DNA of 64,000 nucleotides from Paramacrobiotus metropolitanus (lineage: Eukaryota > Tardigrada > Eutardigrada > Parachela > Macrobiotidae): assembly GCF_019649055.1 (NCBI RefSeq), contig NW_026570319.1, positions 372,001-436,000 on the forward strand, given 5' to 3'. The translations under genes were made by a program, and so were the position numbers. The notes under the pieces are model-generated. The model was not told where the DNA came from, ran no database searches, and saw only the letters and a program-made list of their open reading frames with translations. This document shows, one piece after another, positions 11,918-23,100 of this stretch. Position 1 is the first letter of the stretch. Every line of letters starts with the position of its first letter.

Positions 11918-12863
11918 ATGTCAGGCCGTCACCGACACGACCCACCTTCCAGCGGATCAAATAGCGGACGTAGTGGCAGCGGATCGAACCGATCACAGCC
12001 CTACCCGACTTCATACACGAGTCATCGCTCGACATCGCGATCGGATAATTCGCGGTCGGCCACACAGACGCCTTTACCGCAGACTCGTACGGAAGAGCCC
12101 CGAACGGAAGCCTTTACGGTGGACTGCCAACAGTGCATGGACAACGCGACAAGGGACAACAACAGAATGCCCTGCGCGCTGTGCATCGTATCCTTCACGA
12201 ACGAACGAATTTCCGGCACCGGAGCGCAACACCGTGCTCAGGCGGCGGCACTTTACCTAAACGTTGTCGCTGGCAATTTGAGCGCATACCGGTACTTGGC
12301 CGGCAGAGAATACTTGATTAATCAACTGGAGTCATATGAACAGGACAACGGCTACAATTCAGCGACAACGAGCTCGCGACCCGAGATGGGAAGAAACTCG
12401 ACCACCAGTCCTAACAAATAGGCTGTTCGAGTACCGTCAGATGTTGGACCTGCAACGTCAACTTGACGACCAGAAGAAGATAAAGGAGGTCGATAGGAAG
12501 ATCGCCACAATGCGAGTCCATCCACCACCGACCGACTTCGAACCGGAAATAAAGATTCGGGTACAGACACCCACAGGGTCTCCCGACAGTCGGAGAATAA
12601 CTCACAATACGCGATGTTTTCGTCGGAGATCCGAACCGACCGATGACCAGCGCATCTATAACGATGATGATGAATATGCCGGACGGAACTCAACAGCCAG
12701 TTACCTTCACACCGGCAACTCAGGAACAGTTGATGGCAATCCCACACAGGGCAATGCCAGTGGTCACAGGCCCGTCAACTGTTTCTCAGCAGATTCCTCA
12801 ACCCGGAATCACAAATCGCGCTCAACAGCAGCGCCGACCGAGCAAAAACGTTGCGGGACATGA
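11918..12863 (+). CDS. Accessory ORF 1 downstream of pol, CxxC-x12-CxxC zinc-type motif
   Basis: Starts at the ATG at 11918. The first 60 residues are Ser/Arg-rich and probably disordered. They are followed by a C-x2-C-x12-C-x2-C pattern (CQQC ... CALC, near 12127-12186) that could bind one zinc ion. The frame ends at 12421 and the sequence continues in the overlapping frame from 12336, with a helical, heptad-like stretch (LQRQLDDQKKIKEVDRKI) and a Pro-rich tail. Neither part shows signal-peptide or transmembrane segments, so it does not look like an envelope gene. Function unknown. Confidence 0.5.
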
Positions 12864-14254
12864 TCTTAGACACCGGATCGGCCCAGTTGACCTTCGAGAC
12901 AGAATCGAAGCGCAACGAGCCGTTATCCATGAAGCAGGAAAGGAGCCAACCAGAGCTCCACCAGGAAACGTACTGGATCTGGAGAAACGGGATCGGACTT
13001 ACGGTCGACTTAACAAATAAGTCGAAACGTAACGTCATCCCACCTGAACAACGGCCGGAAGCCCAACAAGCGGAACCGCCGGCCGAAGTCCAATCTGAAC
13101 TGGCAGCTCAACAGGGAGCAGATGGACGTCGACGTAGCCGACCAGATGGCACAACTGCCACAGGTGGAAGTGCCGATCCGAGAAGACCCTCGCTGACCGA
13201 GCTCGACAACAAGGAATCGAGGTCGTCATGCCACCCTACCGAAAGGACGAACCACATTATGAACGTCATGAATTACGAGGAACGGTACCGACCACAAATC
13301 TGGCGGATGGTAGAAAACCTTCGTCAATTCCTCGTCCGATCCGGATACCAGGCGCTGTTCGAACAACATCAGTGGCGGTCCGACTTCAACATGAACGCGC
13401 ACACAGCGCCGAATGTTGAACACCCGTACACCAGATCGAATGCGTTGCCGTCGATGACCGACCCGGTCTTGCTCAATGTACCATTGTACAGCCCGGACGG
13501 AACACGTGCGAGCCAACTAGGAGCTCGGGAATACTCCCATGACGAGTTGGAGAGTGTTGCCCAGTTCGTCATCACGGACGCACACCCAGCCTTTGTAATC
13601 ACCGCGGCTCGGGCAGCACTGGATTTAACCCAGTACCTTCCGGAAGGGAGAAGTCGACATGGCCCAGGACGGAGCCACGGCATTCCTGCGATTCATCTTC
13701 GCAGCTCGACTCGGCAATTACTTTTGCCATTACACCTGTACGGACTGTACCACAATGAAGCGATACCAGCAGCTGTGGAAACCCTCGTAGCCCAACTCGG
13801 CACACCAATGAGAAGTGTTATCCTAGCTGTCTGGATGCGTGACTTGCTGTACACCCACGAACGGTATGCGACAAAGTATGCCTTTCGTGAGGATCACGTA
13901 GATCCCAGCGACGATGCAACCCGATTCATCAGCTGGTACCGCGAAAAGAAAACTTTGCCTAGCGGATTCAACTCGTCGCCCTACGAACCTTGGATGTCGG
14001 ATGACATAGCACCCGGCGCACGACCGTTCGCGCTGCGGCTCCGCAAACAAGCGGCCAAGGAATCGAGGAAGAGCAGAGCGGAGCGCCCAGGCCAGGAAAC
14101 AGATGAGACCGACGAGATGTCTCAACGGAGCGGCCCGGCGACTTGTAAACCTAGGGACCCGAACATACGGCCACATAACCGACCTGGCCCGGACGATGAT
14201 GAAGAAGAAGATTACTTCGGCGGCGATAAACCCGTCGAAGTTCCACTCAGTTAA
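12851..14254 (+). CDS. Accessory ORF 2 downstream of pol, 467 codons, function unknown
   Basis: Open from 12851 to the stop at 14252-14254. From about 13258 it has an ordered, mainly helical look, with repeated Tyr, Arg and Trp (ERYRPQIWRMVENLRQFL and similar), and ends in a basic stretch followed by an acidic Asp/Glu tail with YFGG. No membrane helix or signal peptide is seen, so it is not an obvious envelope protein. The first ~130 codons may be a different frame of the upstream ORF. It lies in the position where some large Gypsy elements keep an extra gene. I do not recognise a family. Confidence 0.5.
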   Translation: MRDMILDTGSAQLTFETESKRNEPLSMKQERSQPELHQETYWIWRNGIGLTVDLTNKSKRNVIPPEQRPEAQQAEPPAEVQSELAAQQGADGRRRSRPDGTTATGGSADPRRPSLTELDNKESRSSCHPTERTNHIMNVMNYEERYRPQIWRMVENLRQFLVRSGYQALFEQHQWRSDFNMNAHTAPNVEHPYTRSNALPSMTDPVLLNVPLYSPDGTRASQLGAREYSHDELESVAQFVITDAHPAFVITAARAALDLTQYLPEGRSRHGPGRSHGIPAIHLRSSTRQLLLPLHLYGLYHNEAIPAAVETLVAQLGTPMRSVILAVWMRDLLYTHERYATKYAFREDHVDPSDDATRFISWYREKKTLPSGFNSSPYEPWMSDDIAPGARPFALRLRKQAAKESRKSRAERPGQETDETDEMSQRSGPATCKPRDPNIRPHNRPGPDDDEEEDYFGGDKPVEVPLS

Positions 14255-17096
14255 GATCGAGCTCCCACACTGGAACTCGATCCCCCATTGGAATAACTTT
14301 AAGGAGGCATTGCCGAGAAACGGCACGGTCGAGAACCGACCTTCCGACTGAGAAACAGTCTAGCTAAGAATCAGCGCCGTCGAGAACCGACTTTGGAATG
14401 GACACTTTTCTTCAGTTCTTTTCACGGAAACCGACCAACCATGTACGCGGCGGACGTCAACGACGATTTTGCCAGAAAAGCCGACTGCACAAGTCGGCCG
14501 GATTCTTTGGTCGGACCCGGAAACGCGTGGTTAGACCCGGGTATTTCGGCTCTTTCACCGTACCGGTACGTCCCCCAAGGAATCCCCTGGAACGAACTGG
14601 GCAATCGACCCCAGTTCACCAGCCTGGCAAAGACAGATCGTAACCACATCTGCTAACAAAGCAGATCGTCAACCACGTTCTGCGACCATCGGAGCCAACA
14701 GAAGCCCCAATCCGCGTTACATGGAGATCGATACTCCGGCCAACCGACTCCGGAGAAGAAACCGAGAGGATTACGCTAACATGGCGCGAAACACGTGACT
14801 GCGCGCGTTTCACGCCATGTTTGCCAAGCACCCGTGGCCAACTTCGGAACCGGGTAGCCGAGCAGCCTTCACCATTGTAAACAGCGGAAATCCCTCGGCC
14901 GAGCCGCCAACAGTGCAGGAAGACTCGGATTTGACTAGGTACGGGAACCGACCACAAAGGTCGACTTCGTACTTTGCCCATAACTGGGAGACATAATGGA
15001 TACCGCTGCGCAAGTCGACCACAAAGGTCGGTTGTGCAAGCCGATCACAAAGATCGGTTTTGAAAACTGTTCGACCTGTAACGACGCAGATCGTTAGAAC
15101 CACGACTCGCTACCTTTAGACGATCACACAGATCGACGGAGTATTTGGTAGCCGACCAACAAGAAGTCGACCATGGACGGAAGCTGGCAGTAGCAACGTG
15201 GTAACTTAACCGGATTCTCCGTTTGAATCCAGACCTACAGGCTCTGTACCTGGAGATCAACCGCAGTCTCCCCGGACGACATCGGGTAAACCAGCCGATT
15301 CACCGGTGACCACGACTACGCGCGTCTTCGAACGTGCTGCCATTCCCTGAAGAGGAACAGCGACGGTGATTTGGATACTGGTGTACCAACGACTCCGCCG
15401 CGACCTGCTTCCCCATGTCTCCAATGGAACATCCTAGGCAGACCGTGTTAGAATACGCGATCTGCACCCTCTTAATGAACCCCGCTGACAAGGATCATGC
15501 GGCCGCAACAAAAGTGGCAGCATGGCCTGTCAGCAACGAAAATTCCCCGTGGACATGAGTCGTCTACCCCAACAGAAGCGGCTAGGCGTCACAGGTTCGC
15601 GACAAAACAGAATGGAAAATCGGATCTGACGACCTCAGGGACTTGCATGTGCATGAAGTTTAAACCAAAGAGCTCGGCTCGGCAACCGGGGCCACAAAGA
15701 CCCTTAGCGTTGTGAGCGAGCGCAGTGCATGATGAAACGCCAGTCAATCGGCCAACAGATGCCGGAGGAAAACCTTACCTCGCAGGACTGGGCGACCCAG
15801 AAGCAAGCAATTCGGATTGACCGACCTCAACAGTAGCTCGGATCCGACCTGGAGTTCACGTCAGAGATCACAGAAGGAACGGAGTTGTGCTGCCGAACAT
15901 CCCTCTGCCAGTCCGAACTGACCGAAGGATGTCCTGACACTACGGACCCGGCCAACTGTAGCCGAACGCACAGAACTCCTAAAATGAAGTCAACAACCAC
16001 CAGATGGAGGTCGGAAGTAAGCGACAACAGCTCGGAAAACCAACCAGAAGTACGAAATCGACCTCTCAGTGGAAGAACTTACATTCCCGGCGGATAGACA
16101 CAAAGTTTATCCGACCTTGGGAAGTCGGAAAATAGCCGACCTCCGAACTCGGACATGGATATCCGACCTCAAGCCGAGGTCGGAAGTGACCGTACACAAG
16201 TCGGTAGGGTACGACAACAAGTCGGCAAAGACATTCAGAAGTCGAGAACCGACCTCCTAACGGAAAAATCCGACCTTCGGACGGATGGAAACATAGTTCA
16301 TCCGACCTTCCGAAGTCGACTATAACCGACCACATGTCGGAAGTCGGCAACTTAGTCAACACGACGGAAGAAGAACGACAGATATCTGCGGTGGACGAAT
16401 TCGACTTGAAGGAACTTGTTTAGCCCTACATGGGCATGTTATTGCAGGTTAACCCTAGTCGACCACTGACGGACAGGATAACCGAAGTCGACTGGACACT
16501 TCCATCGCCGAAACTCATAAATTCCGACCGGACCTTCGAGCCAGTTCGACTCGGATTACTACAAACCAGGCTCGTGGTAGCAGATTGAACGGTTGTAACC
16601 GACCACTTTTGAACGGAACTGCTGTACATGACGACCACACAGGCCGCATGACTCACATACAGCTTTTTCCGACCTGGACTTTAGCAATTCGGAACATAGC
16701 CGAATTCCCCTAGCCGCCGGTCGACTTACCGGTAGGCCGACCTTGGTCAAACCGACCTCGGTTCTATTCCCCATTCAGAGAGGATGCCTCGGCATTTGCA
16801 ATTGCAACAGTGCCTCTCTATCCCGAACGGACGGATACGAGTCGGAAGTAAGTGTTTAACCGTGCTTATCCGACCTCGGTGAACGTAACCGGTTACGACG
16901 GGTAACCCGGGAACCGATGCCCCAGACCCAACTTACCGGATGAGAGTGGACAGGAGACCCCGTGGAGACTCAACCGCCCCGTGGACGTCATCCTAGTCGG
17001 AATAGGACCCCCGGACAGATTTTTGCATTTTTTTAGCATTTTTCCTAACAAACGGAATTGTATTTTTCTAGTTCCATCTCTTTGACAGATCTGTTT
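14255..17096 (+). other. Retroelement 3' untranslated region, rich in short interrupted palindromes
   Basis: No long ORF. The plus strand stays T-poor until about 17020 and then turns abruptly T-rich. Between 14940 and 15140 the motif CGACC-ACAAA-GGTCG and variants (CGATC-ACAAA-GATCG) occur at least four times, and related CCGACCT/AGTCGG pairs recur to 16400. Each can form a small hairpin. No clear polypurine tract is seen directly before the candidate LTR. Confidence 0.5.
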
Positions 17097-17890
17097 TGTA
17101 ACCCCTTTTGCTCACTGGAATTGTGATTAAACTTTATTTCATACTTTCTTTCGCGCTGTATACAACTTTCATTACACTTTTCTTTCACATTGTTCTCCGT
17201 TGCCAACAGAAGCAAGAAGCCAGCCAACAGAAGCAACACCGGTCCAACGAAACGCCCGAGCGGCTTCCGGATTTTTCGGCCGTGAGTGGCTTCCACTCAT
17301 GGGTTCGGAAGTGAAGAAGGGACGGTCGACCAGACACCGGACTCCCACTGCCAGAGGACGCGTACCAGCGACCCCACATTGGGTCCGACTGGAGAGTTGT
17401 GCGGTACTGGTGCGGTACTGAGTCGGACCATCCTTCGCAGGAGCTCGGATTCCCGCCCAGAGGCATGTCAGAGGCACATGACTGCGCCTGGTGCATACGG
17501 CCCACCATGGACGTACTTGCACTCATGCTTGCCATATCGCCTCTCTCGCTGTACGTACGTGTGCTGCTGCACTGCACTCATATCCGCTGAAGCGGATATA
17601 TGCGGCGCACACTGAGCATACTTGCTCTCTCGTCCTCTCTGCATGACTCAGCGTACGCTCGCGTTGGATTGAGTCCAGTCTGCGCATCATCACACAGCTG
17701 ATGGCACACAGCACGTGCTTGCCGCCAGTTGCTTTTTTGACGCCTTGACGAACGCTCAAGAGCTCTTCTAGCATTCACTTGCTTGTTAGCCATCAGTGCT
17801 TTGTTTTGCTTTCCCTGCTATTACGCAGCATTGTTCCCTTTATTTGTACAATAAAGCACACTCGTGATCTCCTCGCGCTTGCCTGTTACA
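17097..17890 (+). repeat. Candidate 3' LTR of the large Gypsy-type element
   Basis: The stretch starts with TGTAAC and ends with GTTACA, a perfect 6-bp terminal inversion of the TG...CA type. It contains a TATA-like GGATATATG (near 17594) within a perfect 9-bp-arm palindrome (17580-17599), and a poly(A) signal AATAAA near 17850, about 40 bp before its end. That order (promoter, poly(A) signal, end) is as in an LTR. The matching 5' LTR lies outside the window, so identity cannot be proven, and the upstream side lacks an obvious polypurine tract. Confidence 0.4.
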
Positions 17891-18535
17891 CGGTATAAAT
17901 GTAATAATCCGAATAATAATAAATTTTGTTACGATGTGTCGATTCGTATCCACCTAATAATTCCGGTTCGCTGCGAGTTCGGGACAAACTGCCCATCGAC
18001 AATACCGTATTTAGCTGTACGAGAGCATTATATTTATTTGAAATTTATCATTTAAAATTTTTTGCCATAATAGCAGCGCATTAATTCTTAGAAATGCCTG
18101 TTTGACGTGGTGTTGCAGAATGCGAAGCAGCCCCCAGGCAATCGGTCAAACTGAAAATTCGCCATGTTTATTAAATCTTATTAAACCGTATTAAATTTTA
18201 TGCAAGTGCTGCGCTAAATTTTATGTAAGTGCGCCCATCAATCATCCAGAGTTATTCAGTTAACTCAAAATTTTTCACGAAAATCTCCCAATAAATTACT
18301 TTCAGCCAAGACAAACAAACATTAAACAGAGCTGAAACAAAAAAAAAACGAAAACCAGATAAACAGAAAGCAACCAAACTGACCAATGGCCAAACACATC
18401 CACCCGGCAGGTTTCATTACAAATCCGGAAGCGCAAACTGCTCTCCATCAGAGAAATCATTCAAACAGTTTTTTTATACTCGACGTCACACCATCGTGAA
18501 AACAATTATACCGACTACAAAAAGCAAAATACCTC
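17891..18535. other. AT-rich intergenic stretch, nothing recognised
   Basis: AT-rich sequence between the retroelement and the end of the GMP synthase copy. No ORF, repeat or RNA gene is seen. It probably includes the GMP synthase 3' UTR. Confidence 0.5.
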
Positions 18536-19633
18536 TTATTCCCACTCCGTCGTCCCCGGCGGTTTGCAGGTCAGGTCGTAGACAACGCGCGACACCCCGC
18601 CCACCTCGGTTATGGCACTCACCATATCCAGTATCGTCTGCAAAAAACCATAGAAAATTAAAATTGAACTGAAATTTTAGTTTCGGCGTCTGTTGGATTC
18701 AGTAAACAATATACCAAAATTCAAATTAATTTCATAACAAATCTTCGAAAACAAGCATGTTCCGACAAACTCACATTCCTCTGAAAACCACAACCGTCGC
18801 ACAGTCGAACAACAAATAATCGCAGCCGAAAACAATTCAAGTTTTTCGTGCGAATCATAATTTTAAAAAATCAGATTTTTCAACGAAAATAAAACAAAAT
18901 AAAACCGATAAAATTATTCAAAAATCTAATCGGGTTTTTCTGAAAACCCTATCTGTCGCCAAATCGAGCCACAATTAAAACCACAAGAAAAAATTAAAAA
19001 AAGAAACCACAAGAAATTTTTAGTTCTGCAAGAAAATATGTTGAAAAAATAAATAATAAAATTAGCGAAACCAATATATATCTACTACTATCCCGATAAT
19101 TTTCTCACGAAAACTAGCGTTGCGAACTTACACTTTCGGGTAGGTGTACATCGGGTATAGCGAAAATGAAAAATCCCTGTCATGAAATCATTGGTGATGA
19201 AGGGCCGCAGCACCACCGAATGCTGCCGTCCGGCATAATTGGGATCCACCGTGTCCACGTCGAACACGACAGGAATGAGTATTACCGGCATTTGAGCAAC
19301 TGCATTGTAGTGTCCACTCTCCCATAATATCTGCCATCACACAAAAAATCCCATACAACAAATGTATTAGCGTTCTGATACAAAAAAAATCATTTTCATA
19401 AATACAGTAATTATTTTGCAAGTCCGTATAAAGCACGATATATACTGATCGTTGCAGCAAGCTGCGAAGCAAATGTTCATACGCCCATTACACTACGCTC
19501 TTGTCTAATAATACATCACCTCCCTCACAAGTAAAAAATCAAAGACATAAATTGTTTAAAAGCGAAACAAACTCAGAATTCTGCTGCAGTAATATACTAA
19601 ATTTTAAAATCTGGTATTCAGAAGAATTCGCAA

Positions 19634-19640
19634 CTGTAAC
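19634..19640. repeat. 7-bp target-site duplication, left copy
   Basis: CTGTAAC directly before the left terminal repeat of the P-like element; the identical 7 bp follow the right end at 24952-24958. Confidence 0.85.
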
Positions 19641-19739
19641 GAGTGCACACTATGTTATTGTGCAGAAGTGGAATTTTAATCAATTTTATTGCTGATTTTA
19701 CTGCCATTGCACCATCTGTGGACCCGTTTATCCACGTAG
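19641..19739 (+). repeat. Left terminal inverted repeat of P-like element
   Basis: 99 bp, perfect reverse complement of 24853-24951. Imperfect pairing continues to about 19766. This is much longer than the ~31-bp TIR of the Drosophila P element. Confidence 0.92.
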
Positions 19740-20114
19740 AAGCGCATAAGGGGGACAGCATGGCGACAGGTTCTGGATTGAGTTTATTGACGCAATAGCT
19801 GCAGACAGCGACCGATGAAGTAAGTACTGTAGTAAGAACTTACAATTAATTTAATACTTCTATCGAAGTTAATTAAATTTTAAGCTGAATTTTGTACAGT
19901 TTTGTAAACTGCCGCAGTTGCAAAAGATGTGAGATGATTGTTAAAGTCAATTTGTACTTCAGCATTGCATCATTATGTGGCCAGCATTAGATCATTATGA
20001 CACAATGTCATTATCTCATGGCGCTTTGAAGAGGAACACGGGTCGGTGCAGACTGTGCAGTCCCCGTCGTTAAACAGTATTCCAGAGACTGAAGTGGAAG
20101 AGCACCTACTTGTT

Positions 20115-23100
20115 ATGGAGACAACTTCTTTGGGCTATGCCACTGATGGTAGGTAGACTTAAAATTATGACGGTATTTATAGCAACAATACTTCTCGAGC
20201 ATTCTAATAAATACTCGTAGTCTCGTACGTAACCAAACTACAATAGCATTCTGTACAGTGTAAATGTTCGCTTTCTAAAATAGTCGGTCTGATTTATGTA
20301 TTGCTGCTCGTCATTCTAGCTATTGCAGATTAATTAAAATTTGTCGCGCTCCTTGATGTACACTACGATAAGCGCTAGGAAAACTATTTGCAGGGAAACT
20401 AGAGACCTGCTGTGCCGTTTGTTTGAAATCCCCATGCGCAATGAATTACGGCGTCCTTACTTGCGATTCGTGCAGAAAATTTTTCAGGACAAACTGCAAC
20501 AGGCTGGTGAGTGTATGGCTTTCATGCATTTATAACGCTGTTGCTACCTGTCTTATTTAGAAATTGAAATGCAAAGGAAGAAAAGGCGACTGTGTGGTGC
20601 AAAATGTTTACCAGCCATGCAGTTCGTGTCGTATGAAGAAGTGTCGGGCACTTGGTATGGACCTTTTGGCTAAACGAAATGTACACCAACAACTGGACCG
20701 AGCTACCCTTGAATCGAGGCTCATCAGTTTGCGGAATCATCGAACTCCCAATGTTTATGTACTGAAGGCTGTCAAGGCTGTTGTTCGCAAGTGCGAAAGT
20801 GCGGACGACGTGAACAAACTGCTTCACGCAGTGGAAAACGGAGAAGTGGAGGAGACAGAATGTGTGCGGTTTCCACACAAGTCCATTAAGGTAACGAATA
20901 ATACTTTTAATTCAGATGTTTTGAGTTTTGCATTTATTTGTATTTAATTTTATTTTCGTTTCACATTTATGACTGTTTAGATCGACAAACATGAACATCT
21001 TAGTCATGTGCTTGTGGCTAAAGCGTTTCGCTGGAACCGAGTCAGTGAAGATAAAGTCGTTTCTTCGCACAGCTGCAAAGTTGATCCCGGATATGTGTGC
21101 ATTAATCCGTACCATTACCGCAACAAGAAGCAAGGACCAGCTGGAACTGTTTGCGTTGTTACTAACTGCAACTTTTCTACAGTAATAAATCCCACTGTTG
21201 GATTTTTTCGACTGCCGGACAGAGAACAAAGCAGAGAGCGGTATCTGAAATTTTTCTCCGCATGTGCCCGACAAGATCTGGACAAATCGGGTTTCAGGAA
21301 GCATCACCGAATTTGCGGAAGGCACTTTTTGGAATCCGACTTTAATATTACGTATGACTTTAAATTATCTGTTTGTATTAATTACTAGTTTTTATTTTTT
21401 TAGTGGCGAAAAGCGAATGCTAAACGAATCTGCGCTTCCGACTCTCTACATGCCTAAGCCAATTAATAATATTTCGCGCCGTCGGGATATTGTTCGGCTT
21501 ACCCAAGAGGAATCAAAAGAGCACGAGAAAAAGCGTTTTTGGAAATCTTTGTTGTCTTATAAGTACCAGTGCGTGATCGGCAGACCGGAGTGGAGGCGAC
21601 TGCTTTGGAGTGATTCGGTTGTAGCTTTTGGACGCATGCGCATTTTGTCCACAGAAACCCTCGAAGTTGCGGCGGACACCTTGATTATTCGCGCAAATTT
21701 TACTGCACAGCTGAAAGTCGGATTGCACTTTGTGTCTAAGGAAGTATTGGATCGCTTAGTAGGAACGGATGTAATCGCTTGCACCCGCAGCTTGCAGACT
21801 GTATGTGATTTGGATCCAGCACTTTTTGCGCTGCAAGGCCTGCAAAACCAGATTGATGCTCAGTGCCAACACGCGATTACCTGCTGTAAGCAAGTCATTC
21901 AAACTCTTGAAATGGAGCAAGATGCCGAGCATGTGGATACCGATAATGCGTTTATAGAGGAAGAAATAGAGGAAGACTGTCAACGCCAGCAAAAATTGTT
22001 ATGTATTTTCCGATTTGCTACGGAGTTACTTGAACATTCCCTTGTGAAAAGCCGACACGCGTTGCGACATTCTGATAACCTGCTTCGTATCTGCGGAGTA
22101 TTTCGAAGTATATCTACAGCCGCCTATGTGTATTTTCGAAATTTTTTGTTTGGAATTTTACCTCACGTCAGTTATTTACGTGACTGTTCGGCTGGTAATG
22201 CTTTAAGCGACGGAATCCAGGAGGATAATCTCAGAAAGTTACAAGCTATAGCTGAATCTCTGGATGACAAACACTTGGATGTTGAAATTATCAGTGATCA
22301 AACCTTCACTGACGAAAAGCTGGAATATCGGGGAGGAGAAATTATTGGTGTAGCCACAAATCAAGATGAAATCGTTGCAGCCAAGCATGTACTGCTGATA
22401 ATTTTACAAAGCTTCACTGGTAAAGTTCGGAAAATTGTAGCGTTTTATTTTGTGAAAAATCTGAAGGGAGCGGAAATGGCAGATATTTTGGAAAGAATTC
22501 TTGTTGAAATTGCCTTAAGAACAAAGTTTCGGGCTCTGGTTTGGTCTGCAGATAATGGAGCTGAAAATATGGGATGCCACTCACACTTTATTACTGATAA
22601 AAGCCAGTTTCCTTGGAAATTCCCACACCCTTGTGTAAAAGGCGCGTATGTTTACGTGTTATTGGACATAATTCATTTGCTAAAAAGGATCTGGACAAAT
22701 TGTATCCGAGAAAATAATTCATTCGTCATTGAAGTAAGTAATGAATGTATTGAAGAAACATTTAGACAGGTGCTGTCTCTCATATAAAATTAAAACGTGT
22801 CGTGTCCCTGTAATATTTGTTTTTTCACTCGTACTTTTAGGTTGGATGTCATAGAGTGGATTTAACGTTGCTGCTTCAGATCTATGAAATTGAACGCGGA
22901 TGTGTGGTAAAAAACGCTCCTGATTTGACAGCAAAATTGTTTTATCCAAATGGATTTGAAAAAATGGACGTTTCGAACGCAGAAAAAGTTAGTACTTAGT
23001 ATACACATTAGAAATGTAGTTTGAATTTGGGACATTTTTTATTTTCTCTACATGTGCCTTTGTAGATTTTCTGTTCGGACCGCACCTTAGGAACCCTGAG

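Noticed and set aside
12851-14254. Envelope gene of a retrovirus-like element
   Set aside because: No signal peptide, transmembrane helix, furin-like site or fusion peptide is seen.
20341-20535. A 64-codon ORF in the frame starting at 20341 over the first finger exon
   Set aside because: Another frame of the same DNA gives C-x2-C-x13-C-x2-C and fits splice phases on both sides, so this ORF is a shadow.
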